A stretch of DNA of 64,000 nucleotides from Beroe forskalii (taxonomy: Eukaryota; Ctenophora; Nuda; Beroida; Beroidae), in NCBI GenBank assembly GCA_011033025.1, contig WFMF01000610.1, positions 27,051-91,050 of the forward strand, given 5' to 3'. Made by a program: the position numbers and the translations under genes. This document shows positions 21,101 through 33,100 of this stretch, in pieces. Position 1 is the first letter of the stretch. Each line of letters opens with the position of its first letter. The notes below the pieces were generated by a model. It was not told where the DNA came from. It ran no database searches and was given only the letters and a program-made list of their open reading frames with translations.

Positions 21101-24100
21101 TACATCAAGATAACATTACTCATACAAATGAGTATTGCTCATACAAATTAGAGGTTATGAGAAGATACTATTACTCAAGCTAATAGATTCAGCGACTGTT
21201 CATCTGCGACTTCTGAGCTATGAAAATCCTTGCATAAGAGTGGACCCTTGTGTTTTAAATCTTCCCGAACGCAGCCAATGTTAGATTAAATTACATTGAC
21301 CAACTACAATAGAACTTTTATAGGAGCGAGATAAAATATCACCTTCGAGGACCTTTTAGAACCTTTTAATTTTAGTGAACTTATTGTGGCCGTGCGAGGA
21401 AACTGATGAACAATCACTGCTTCAGACTCCAAAAATTTGAATATTAATATTTTTAAGACAATTCTAATTGCCAACTTCAATGTTGTGTCTTTTTACAAGA
21501 TTATTAACCTTCAAATACAATTTATGTCTCACTCAGTTGTGCCCTTGCTGTAAGTGTACGGCATGTTAAACAGGGAACTGGAATTGAAACTGGGGGGTTC
21601 CTTACTGAACGAACTATTGTCACATATGTGAAAATAGCCATAAGCCAATACCTTTCAGGCGCGGCGTGTCATGCCGCGCTTGAAAATTTTTTTGCAGCGC
21701 GTAACAGCGCGCAAATGTACTTTAATAAGTACATAATGCGCCGCAAAAAAAAATGCCCGAGCGTGGCGTAATATGCCGCGCCTTAAAAGATCGAAACCTC
21801 AGGGCAACTGACAGGGACCCATTGCTGATTGCATGCGGTAAGTACTACAGGACCCCACGGGAATACTGTCATGTGAAAAAGCAGTCCCATGGGACAGGGA
21901 ACACTACGGGAATCCCATACTGATAGTGATACAGTAAGTACTCTGGGACTACCAGTCCAATGGAGCTCCTGTATCACTCCTGTGTGTCTCTTCTCCCCCT
22001 ACCCAGCCGGCACAAAGAAACCAAACCAAAAATAAACCAATAAAAAACGTTTTTCTTTTGTTTAATTTTGGTTTTCGTCAAACGTTATTTCTAAACGTTT
22101 TTGATACGTTTAATAGACGGATCTGTAGAAACGTTTACACCAAAACCAAAATTAAACGTTTCTGATACGTTTATTTTTGGTTTATCTATAACGTTTTTTC
22201 TATAAAACCATAAATAAACGTATGTGGAACGTTTATTTATGGTTCACAGAAAACTAATTTGTGGATTGAAGTTTCGTTCCATAGAAACCTCAAGTAAACG
22301 TTTAAAACCCTATGTGTAGCACCCACAAGGGCTTTGAAATGAAACTTAATCAGTTAATCAGTACAATAACCATGGAATCCTCCTGGACTTGCGACGGGAA
22401 GATCCACACCCAAGGATACCACGAGTCCCCAACCTAGTTGGGACTCGACGGAACCCCGGAATACCAACACTGGGCACTGGGCAGGAAGTTCTTCCAGTTT
22501 CCCGTATCCATGTTGGCGACACCAACATGGGAGGTACGGGATTCGTTCCCATCCCAGCCCTGGCAACAGAACAAGAACAAACAGCATCACCGCCCTTTCT
22601 TTCACTTTCAGTCGTCGTGTTTCTCAGCAAATTTCACCGCCGCTTTCAGCTCTCTTTTCTTTCTTCATACCCCAGCTCATGCTTGACCGCATCACTGACA
22701 CTCCTCAAACTCACTCTTGAATTGCTCACATTTACTCTGCTGTAGCCGAGTTTCCTGATTTTTGATCGGAGTCCGCCTCAACTGATGAATCGATCCAGCT
22801 GCTGACTCTGCTCTTGCTCTCTTGACAAGAAAACCGCAGACAGCTGTCAAAACCAAATTTGACTGAGTAGACTAGACTTGTCAAACTTCATCACTGCCGT
22901 CTTGCAGTACAGTTGACCTCGTCCCACTTTTCACCAAACACAGCATTGAAAGTTCATTTCCTTCGCCACACTGTGCAGATTTTCTAGCGAGAATTTAATG
23001 CATAATCTTTGAACACTATATAACTAAAAGTAAGTATATAAGGCCCCAAAACCGCAAAAGAGTCGTCGCTGAATTACCTCCCTTAAAATTGGATGAGGCC
23101 GTTCAAACCCATGCGACTCCTCCGAACACACTTTGGGTCCACTTTGGGCCATAGCGGCAATAGTCCCGAGTGGACAACTTCCATATTCCATAACCCCTTG
23201 CCATTGCGGCAAAACGGATTGATACCCATCTGATCCACTTAAAAAACACAAAATTCCCAAAAGACATCAACTGACAACTCGCCACATCAAATTGCCACAC
23301 CAACTCAAATGTCACACACCAACTCAAGGGTCCTGAAGCCCCATAGCGGGATACCAGTCCCACCCTTACCAAGGGTTCTGAAGCCCTGCTGGGATACCAG
23401 TCCCCCCTTACCAAGGATCTAGCCCCAAGTGGGATACCAATTACCAGTCCTTCCTTTACCAAGGATCTGAAGCCCCAAGGGATACCAGTCCCACCCTTAC
23501 CAAGGGTTCTGAAGCCCCAAGTGGGATACCAGTCCTTCCCTTATCAAGGATCTGAAGCCCCAAGCGGGATACCAGTCATTCCCTTACTAAGGATCTGAAG
23601 CCCCAAGTGGGATACCAATTACCAGTCCTTCCCTTACCAAGGATCTGAAGACCCAAGTGGGATACCAGTCCCACCCTTACCAAGGGTTCTGAAGCCCCAA
23701 AAGGGATACCAGTCCCTCCCTTACCAAGAATCTGAAGCCCCAAGTGGGATACCAATTACCAGTCCTTCCCTTACCAAGGATCTGAAGCCCCAAGCGGGAT
23801 ACCAGTCCTTCCCTTATCAAGGATCTGAAGCCCCAAGCAGGATACAAGTCCATCTCTTATCAAGGGTTCTGAAGCCCCACAGCGGGGATACCAGTCCTCC
23901 CAACCAAGGGTTCTGAAGCCCCACAGCGGGATACCAGTCCCTTAGTCTGACTCTAGCCTCAGCTAAGATGCTTAAAATCCTGAAACTTTTTCGGGTATAT
24001 GCTTACAATCTTGACACTTGTCCCACGTTTTTCTTCAAATACACTCTGTTCTGCTTTCTGAAGCAAATACCAGGCATCGTAATGGATATTGCATCATTAA

Positions 24101-27100
24101 ATACACTTTCTAAAACATATCTAACAATTATTTGAGTACCTAAGACCGCCTTGGAGCCGTCATAAATGCCAAAATACAAGCATAAACGTGTAGAAACCTG
24201 ACCCTAACAACCTATCAACAATGTCAATTCATCGTCAAGACATACCTATAACAACTTGATGACTGTCCTGGTTAACTCTGGCCTCAGTTAATATGCATAT
24301 GCAATCTTGACACTTTTAGCGTATATGCTTACAATCTTGACACATTTTAAAATGCACTTGGTTCCACTTTCTGAGGCGATTACCACACGTCGTACGGATA
24401 CTGTATGATTTGATATACCTCCTAGAACATTATATAGCAACATTTGAGTACCTATGACTTACTTGGAACCGTCAGAAACTCCCAATTTGTGGCATAAACT
24501 TGTTTATCAATTCAATGTCTCTATACTCTATAGTCTATATCTATATCATCATCATCATGAATTTAACCCAGATCTAAATCTGGCCTCAGGTTATATGCTT
24601 ACAACCTCACTCTGTTTCGTGTATATGAGTATATTATTGACATTTTTACTCCTTTTGTGGCGGCACCATAGGGCAGCCTGAGCCTAAAATTTCTAAACTA
24701 TGTGAGAAGGAACATACATGTCATGTCTACAAACCAGAACTGCCTAATTAACAGCAAGAGCAAGAGGGCCCAAACTCCTCCCTTTATTTTAACACTGTCC
24801 CGGAGTTAATCACCTTAGATCACTTCTTTGGGAGTGCCTTGCTTACTCCCATACTAGCATAAAAAGGCAGCTGATTTTGGCATCCTATGCAAAAGCCTTA
24901 CACGCAGAAATAGGACCAAGCAGTCATTCACTAAAGATTTTACCTCCCATAGTCATATTATAGTGTCAGACATTATGATCTCCCCATTGCAAACATTTTA
25001 ATGTAGTTATTGAGCTTTCTATCTCAAAAGGAAGCTGAGATATCGGCAATCGAAGTTTTACCCTATGCGTGGGTAAAAAAGGGGTAAGAAAAGGGGGGTT
25101 CCTCATGAAATATCTTGGACAACTTTTTTCTGGTACAACTTTAGTCTATTTACAACCGATACATGCATTTCAAATCATAATAAGTGCCAATTTACCCACA
25201 GTATGGCCATATTTACCTGAACCGTTTTTTGCCCCTTTGCGTATGGTGAAAAAGGGGGTTTTGGCGATTATCTCGAAAACGGAGCAAGATAGCGACTTGG
25301 AACCATGATCCGCCCGACCTAATGTGGCCATCGTGAACATTTTAGTGTGGTTATTGAGCTTTCTATCCTAAGATGAGAAGTACGTATGATACCGGGCCAC
25401 AAGTACGTACTAGTACGAACCATTTGAAAAGTACGTACCCGTACCGGGCGTACGATTGAACAATATTTTTTGAAGATCAAAATTTATTGTGGAGGATCGA
25501 TCATTATTGTTACACACATTTGTACGTGAATCACGCCCTAAAACGCATCAGCAGAGTTCTAGAATTTGTCTCATATATCCTTTGTGCCACATGCTCCGTC
25601 TTTTCCCGCGTTTAGCAATATAATTCATGAATTTACTTATACGTACTTTTCACCAGGATTTAAAAAGTACGTACTAGTACGGTTCATTTAAAAGTACGTA
25701 CCGTACGTACTTCTCATCTTAGTTTCTATCTCAAAAGGAAGCTGAGTTATCGGCAATCGAAGTTTTACCCTACGCGCGGGTAAAAAAGGGGTAAAAAATC
25801 AAGGTTCCCCAAGGAATTTTTTGGACAACTTTTTTTTGGTGGTTCTTGACCCTATGAACTACCAAAATCCGCTCTAACATCTATGGGAGGATTTACTTCA
25901 CTGGGGGGTACAGCCTGGGGCAGATACATCCCTTACTAATGGTTGTCATGACAACGATAGATTGATACATAGCCATTACTTGTGGAAACCACTCTATGAT
26001 GATCATGACATTAATATTTTACTTCTAACTTATCACTTCCTACAATTCGAATATATTTTAGATTTTCAGGTGTCGCTATAGTTGGAGAAATTAGATTCAT
26101 CCTGGAATTTCCAAGTCGTGCGGCGCAATAAACGTTCAATGTTCATGGATATTCTTTAAAATCAGTATCATGGACGTACAAAATATGGCAGTTATGTGGA
26201 AATTTCAAAAAGATGTTCTCAGGACTCGCAACATCTACGGCATATTTTTCACGAGTGCAAGTTATAAAACTCCGTTAATACAAATATATAAATAGAAAAT
26301 ATTAATAACAAATGTAAATGAAAATATTGAATGATAGACTATCGAGTAGTTTATATAAAGCAAAGGTATACTATAAACGAGTATTGGAATTGCGTTAATG
26401 AGAAATACCCCGTGGATAATACGTTTCTACACCGCTCTTTGCTTCCCCTCACAGCCATGTACATTACAACATGTACTATACCTCGAATGAGTAGCTTTAT
26501 CTTCGAGGATATTTGATCATAAGCTAGCAACGTCCCAAATAGAAAAAAGGCCCCATACAAACGTAAAAGCAGGACCGTATAGATCATACTGGTTTCAAGT
26601 TACGGGTTTTAGAATGAAACAATTATAGTCAGAGATTGAAGGAGTGAATTCATGACAGAATTATCAGGGGTTGGGTGTGAAGTCAAACTACATGAAGTAC
26701 CCTCTGGTGCACGAGAATTTTACTTTGTCAGTAGTTAATTAGACTTGTGTACACAACACGACGTATGTCAGTATCCCTTCCCTTATCTAACTTTATTTCA
26801 GGAAAAGTTGGCTAAGTATGAAGCAGGGTCCAAGCATGCGCCGGCGCTGTGTAACCTTGGAAACCACCTGATCAAGTACGTTTTGGACTGCTTGGTCAAG
26901 AAGTCGGGGAATGCCAAGGAGCTCACATCGCTCGCTTTAGAGGTACGGTTATTATAATGGGACATGTTCATTGTTCAAGTTATAGGTTGGTTTCACCCAA
27001 TTTTTCGTATCCGGCTAGAGCACATGATTGCGATTTAGACTATTCCCAACGTAGCCATGAAGTAGCCAACCTATCGTTGAGATTGACTGTTAAGTATATG

Positions 27101-30100
27101 GAAATTATGCACCTTCCAGGCATGTTTTTGCTATGAATTTAAAATCCCTATAGGCACCAAGGTACCGTGCGCAATGAATTATTACGCACTGAAGTGCTAA
27201 AATCTGAATTTATTATTATTACGCACTCCAGGTTATAATAATTTACGCACTCCAGGTTATAATAATTTATTATGGTCCAGTGCATAATTCAGTTTAATAA
27301 CTCGTAAAAAGTGCAAACCTCTGCAATAAAAACCTCGGCCTTCGGCCTCGGTATTTAATGAAGGGTTTAGTAACGAGTAAAAAGTACTAAGCGTCATATT
27401 ACACACGAGGGCCGAAGGCCCGAGTGTGTAATATGGCATTAAAAACCGAGGCCGAAGGCCGAGGTTTTTAATGCTTAGTTTAGTACTTTTTACGAGTTAT
27501 TAAACTGAATTATGCACCGACTTTACTCGAAAAAATGGCAATATTTTCATACACAAGGAAATGTTTTAAATTAAGATATGAAGGTACAGTTTGCTCAACT
27601 GTGTGAAATAAATTATTACGCACTGTTCCACTGCACCATGATAAATTATTATGACCTACAGTGCGTAATAAATCCGGATTTCGGCACTACTGTGCGTAAT
27701 AATTTATTGCGCACGGTACCCTGGTGCCTATAGGGTTTTTGAATACATAGCATAAAAATGCCTGGAAGGTGCATAATGCGATATTACACACTGGGGCCTT
27801 CGGCCCTCGTGTGTAATATCCCGGTTAGCAATTTTTAATCGTTACTAAACCCTTCATTTTGAACGTGTTCAAAAAGAATGAGAAAAATTAAAATACACGC
27901 CACTTTTGCATTTGATTGGTTTGAGGAACGTAAAGTAGGAAACCGTAAAAAGAAGTCATGAACCTTGCTCGCGGAAATGGAAATAGGAAATTATTCAAAT
28001 GCCAGAAGCCAAATAGCGAACTAAATAGTGCACTAAGAGAAATGCCTTTTACTTTGGAATAATATGAAGATATAAACTTTACTTTGGATATAAAAGTAGA
28101 GAACTGAATTTTCCGTCTAAAAACGATACTTCCTCCCAAAAATAAAATCGCGTTACTACTCCGTCAAAACTTATCTGACCACGAGCTAACTCCAACTGCC
28201 TAAAATCATTCTGATGAATTAATTAAGAAGAGAAAGTACCGTTTACGACTTAATACTTATCCTAAAAATATTCAGAAAAAATATTCCGACAAAATATTCA
28301 GAAAAGTACTATTCAGAAAAGCACGTCCTAAAACCCCTGATCGATATCATTGGGAACGAAGGTCTAAATGGGGACGACAAAATCTCACAGAATTTTATGT
28401 CATTTTATTTTTGTCATTTTTATGTCATTTTATTTTTGTCAGAAGAAATTCTAAAAACACACTTTCGCTCTCTGGAAAATTATACACTATGCTTGATACA
28501 TGTCATTCTATTTCCTCCCGTTACCATATCTCATAACATGGTGTTATTTTTAGAGCTTGATGCACTGATCACGGTAAGGCATAATATGCTACTGAATATG
28601 ATGTAGTCCTCTAATTTTCTCTCTTGTGTTCTACTTGAGGCTCCCGACGATAAGTCTAGCGTTACCCCCGCGGTATCGCGCCGTTCCTCACTTTCCATAC
28701 GTAAAGCTATGATATTAATGATTTTTGGAATCGGAGGATGTCTTTAATTAATCGAATTTGATGTTGTCCTCTTCTCACCCCCCTGCGAAAAAGTGGAGGT
28801 TCAACGTCATCAACTCAACACACTGTTCTATGATATTAACGACATTTTAACCGCCGACTTATGATCTGTGGGCATATTAATCCTTGGCGGATATCAAGCT
28901 TGATGTATCATAATATTGCCATGTAGTATTCAACCGCAATGAATAATTGCCTATGGAACTTGAGGGTAAATGTGAAAGGCTATGATGAGGATCAGCACCC
29001 TAAAGTAATTGTGATAATTTCATACCATATTCATAAATCATATGGCGCATTATGAAATCTAATTTTATCATGATAGGCCACAATCGTTCATTTTGGCTGA
29101 AGTGGACTGTGGAGCCATTGCTACCATTGTATATCAAAGCTTAAATTTGTTACTTTACACGTCGCCTTTTTCGCACTGTACGGTATTATGTACATAGAAA
29201 ATTTGCTAATTAATAAAAGTTAATTCAATTAGGACATCCTTTGAAATTTTTGGGGCCGACCAATTAACAATGATATCGATCTGGGCCTAAAACTATAGCT
29301 AACACGGTTCATGTACTAATGAGACTTCCTCCGATAATCCGATATTTCTCTCAGTTTCTTACATAGCTTGGTGGAAGTGATTCCATAATCCATTGTTCCT
29401 TGAGAAGAGGAGAAGTTCTATCGAATTTTCTGTTTTTCATCAATCATCAGATCTACTCATCAGCTTCCATCCGAGTCTGTCATCTATAAAAATATCTTGA
29501 GCATGGTTCAGTCTCGGATTATGTCTTTGTCAGCGCCCCTATTTCTCAGCTTAAAAACCCGCGCATTCAACGTCATCAACACACTACATTTCGTTCTGAT
29601 AATGACGTCATTTTAGCCTTACAGCGCGCATATTAATGTACAGGGTGAATATTGCTCATGTCTCTCAGGTGGTAGGAGTTCTGGGCTCAGAGGGAACTGT
29701 GGGGAAGTTCACTAATCAGATCGCCCCTCACCTCGTACTAGCCCTCTCTAAATCATCAGGTACGTCTAGCCTTGAACTGCATGGGGGGAATATGACTGAG
29801 AATGTGTGGGGGTTAACACTTAACATGCTGACAAACTGAAAACTAGTGATACTGAGTTCCGTCAAAGTGATCGCAAATTATACAACTTATAAAATTTGGT
29901 AGGGGAACTGAACTTATAATATCAAAGTCAATAACTGTATTTCTAAAATTTCTAATTTCTTTCTAGATCCCGGTGCAGCAGAGTGTATGTGTGATGTTGC
30001 TGATGGGTTGTTACAAATCGTCGCAAGCTTCGGGAAGCAGTCCCACAATAATGCTACTGTGGGGAACATATTCAAAACTCTACAGAAACAGGTTCGATAG

Positions 30101-33100
30101 TAGAAGCTTTCTTGGGTAGAAGTAACGTGTTTTATTATTCATGTATCAGGTGGCTTGCGATTGAGTTTAGCTACTAACTTTATTTCATTGCGCACCAGGC
30201 TACACTAAGACATGTATATCTGCATTCTGCAATACTATAAAAAACTGAAACAGATTCTCGAGCAGATGTAATGATTAAGTGATTATTTCATTGAGATGAT
30301 TCAGAAGTGAGAATAATAAAAGCAAATACCTAATTAAAAAACAATGATTGTATCGATACTAATACATGTGTTTGATGCGAATGAAACTCTGAATTCTGAA
30401 ACTGCTGCAAACAAACGCAATACAAGCAAACTTGTAACTGCGCTGTCCAGAACACCATGAGTGAGATATACAATAACAAGCATCAACAAGTTTCACACAC
30501 TGTGCCAACTCATGATGACCTAATAGATCTACTAGCTCTTGTTTTATATTAGTTCTAGCTTTATGTATTGTCCGAGTAGTGCCATGCTACGTTGTACGTG
30601 ATTACTCGACAATACAATTATTCCAATGCATGAAGTGAGCGGCTGCTCTTCACGTCACCATCATAGTCATAGCTTTATTACAGTCCTAGCATAAATACAA
30701 ACCAGAAAACTGAAAACAGTACACCGCAGATCAGACTAGAATCAGACATCATTCAAAATCAGGCATCCCTCGAAAAATACGCACTAGTCATATCAAAATT
30801 AATTCAAATTGAGAGTACCAGCTATGTCGGGCTCTGCAGCTCGTGTTCTGCCTTCAGGCATAATCGCCGTTGAAACTAAAAGCAGGAACCACCTGAAACC
30901 AACTGAAACCACCGAAACCACAGGAAAATATGGTTTTGATAATATTTATTGCCTCGTAGAAAATATTAAGATAGCCCGAATTAATGCAAAATGTACGAGA
31001 CCAACCTAAACACAGTCCGGAACGAGCTAAAATTTAGCTAAAATGTGGAACCACTTGAAACCACTCGAACCCACCCAAAATGAGCGGTGGGTTCGATGGT
31101 TTCAGATTGGTTCGGGTGGTTTTAAGACCAAATTCGGTGAATTCGGGTGGGTTCGGTGTGTGCTGGCTCGTTTTGGGTGGTTCCTGCTATTAGACGGTAT
31201 AATAATCGCAGGAGAAGGAGGGGGTGAAGGTGCGCATGTTTGTGAGTATCATCCCCTACCTTCCTCTCTGTACCAGCACCCAACACTTCTCCTCCCTCCC
31301 TTCCAACTGTCTCCTACTCATCCGGGGCTCCGAGCATGCCTTCAGAGTCCTCCACAAGGACAGGTAATGTGTGGGAACTGTCACGAGGTACTACTGACTA
31401 ACTGTGACTCCACCATAAGGTTCCGTGTTTTTGGGTGTTTTGGTTACTTCATCTGGGATAATTCGTGTAGGTTCTAGGTCATCTGGCCTAACTGGACATT
31501 TGGCCTAAAGCCTTAAACTCAAGAAATACTCAAGAAATTTTGAATTTATCTCTCTCTCTCTCCCTGACTCTAACCAGTGTTAGGCCAGATGTCCAGTTAG
31601 GCCAAATGACCGAAAACCTTCGTGTAAACGTGTAAATTTGAGTTCTCAGATAATGTACTGCAACATTTTACAATACTCTTTGAAGTTTATTCGCCGGTGT
31701 AATCGCAAGCTAAATCGTAGTGTCTTCTTTGATTTACTGATTTGATAAGCGTACTCATGAATGCATCGAGCGAGGTAATGCAATGGTCGTTCAGTGCAAA
31801 AAACAATTTGCAAATTTGGCCTTCGGCTTCATCATATTTCACTTATCAATGAGGTAAATAAGAACCCGTTCAGTTAACCTTTTTTACCCTGTTTGACGCC
31901 ATTGCCACCCCTCAGATTGTGGGAGTTTGTAAGTTGGTGCCTGGAGGTGGACATCACCACGCGGCTTCCTGACCTGATCTTCCAGCTCATACAGTTCAGT
32001 AAGTGTCCCTTTAATTACATTCACAATTGTGGTTATGTATACTGAATGAACAGTCCAGTCTTGAGGGCTTATTGGTGGATGAATTGAATCGAGCAGCCTT
32101 CATTACACGATTTACATCGGGGACTTGGTCACGGTTTTGTGGTTGTCCTCAGTCCTGATGTCCAAAATTGGAAAATTTGCACCAGTACTACCCCTATAAT
32201 CTATATACTTTGAATACACCCTTGAAACTCCTGACTAGTGACTGTCTGACTGAAATCCAATAATTGTTTTTCAAGGCCAATTCCCCATACTCCTTTAATC
32301 CTTAAACGTCTTATCTGAGAATATAATTTGCCCCACTACCCAAAACCCATTATATTACCCCTCACCTATGAATACAAATGTAAACTCAAAAACTTCCCCC
32401 TAACCAAAGATTCGAAAATAAACAACAGTTACTAGTTTAAATTGCCATCATTATGGGGATTAATTACTAATACCGTTAGATTAAAGAATACTTCTTATCT
32501 TCCTTGTCCTTTCGTATCACGATGCTTTTATCTTAGCACGCTGCTATTGGTTTAGCCGAGGAAATTTGGTCTGCAAAACCGTGGGCAGCTAATTCGTCAT
32601 GATTCATTTCCTGTCCCTCACAGATTGCCAAGCTGTTTCCTTCGAAATTGTTGTCCTCGTACAACATCCATGCGCCACCATTAGCTCTGACAGTTGATGC
32701 CTCGTCATTGAAGGAAGGGAGAGATGAGGTTGCAAATTGGATTGTTTTCTTGGTGCTTCCTTTGTTCGCGTCTGCCCACATCTCCAAACTGCATGCATTG
32801 TCGTCTCTTGCTGCAGACGAAGCTTCCCTGTACATTTCCTTCTCGCCCAATATTTTGGCTCCATACGTTACTCCTTGACAGATAGAAATTGAATGTCCAG
32901 CACCTTTCTCGTGCTGGTAGAGCTTCCAGTTGCCTTCCATAGCGGTGACAGCTCCAATGTTATCATTAAGACTGATCCGCCAGAACTGATTTATTCCGTT
33001 GGCGGACCTATCTAGGGTCTTTTCTTTGTAAAATACCTTGAGTTGTCCTGAAAACAGAGTTATTAACAATGAAACACCAAAGACCTCTCGATTAATATGA

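Larger units (their letters stand above)
15019..22002 (-). repeat. Right arm of large inverted duplication
   Basis: Reverse complement of 4268-9866, longer because of a 1.5-kb terminal-inverted-repeat element at 17494-18996 and a larger 40-bp repeat array at about 19004-19245. It begins CATTCCTATCTTACAATC just after CATCCCTTACTA, the end of a dispersed repeat, and ends near 22002 (TTCTCCCCCTAC). It contains the intact legumain ORF but broken copies of NAXE, the small membrane ORF and separase exon 1. Confidence 0.9.
25936..29558 (+). repeat. Spacer segment, copy B of a direct duplication
   Basis: Direct copy of 9867-14469, containing separase exon 2B, the GGCCTTCGGCC hairpin cluster and the intron sequence leading to exon 3. 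It begins exactly at the base where copy A meets the left arm, but is preceded by the dispersed repeat end CATCCCTTACTA. Confidence 0.85.

Noticed and set aside
23103-23462. 119-codon minus-strand ORF
   Set aside because: Runs into the 43-bp minisatellite and has no recognisable features.
29636-29839. Independent 67-codon gene
   Set aside because: It is separase exon 3 (29669-29759) with intron read-through on both sides.
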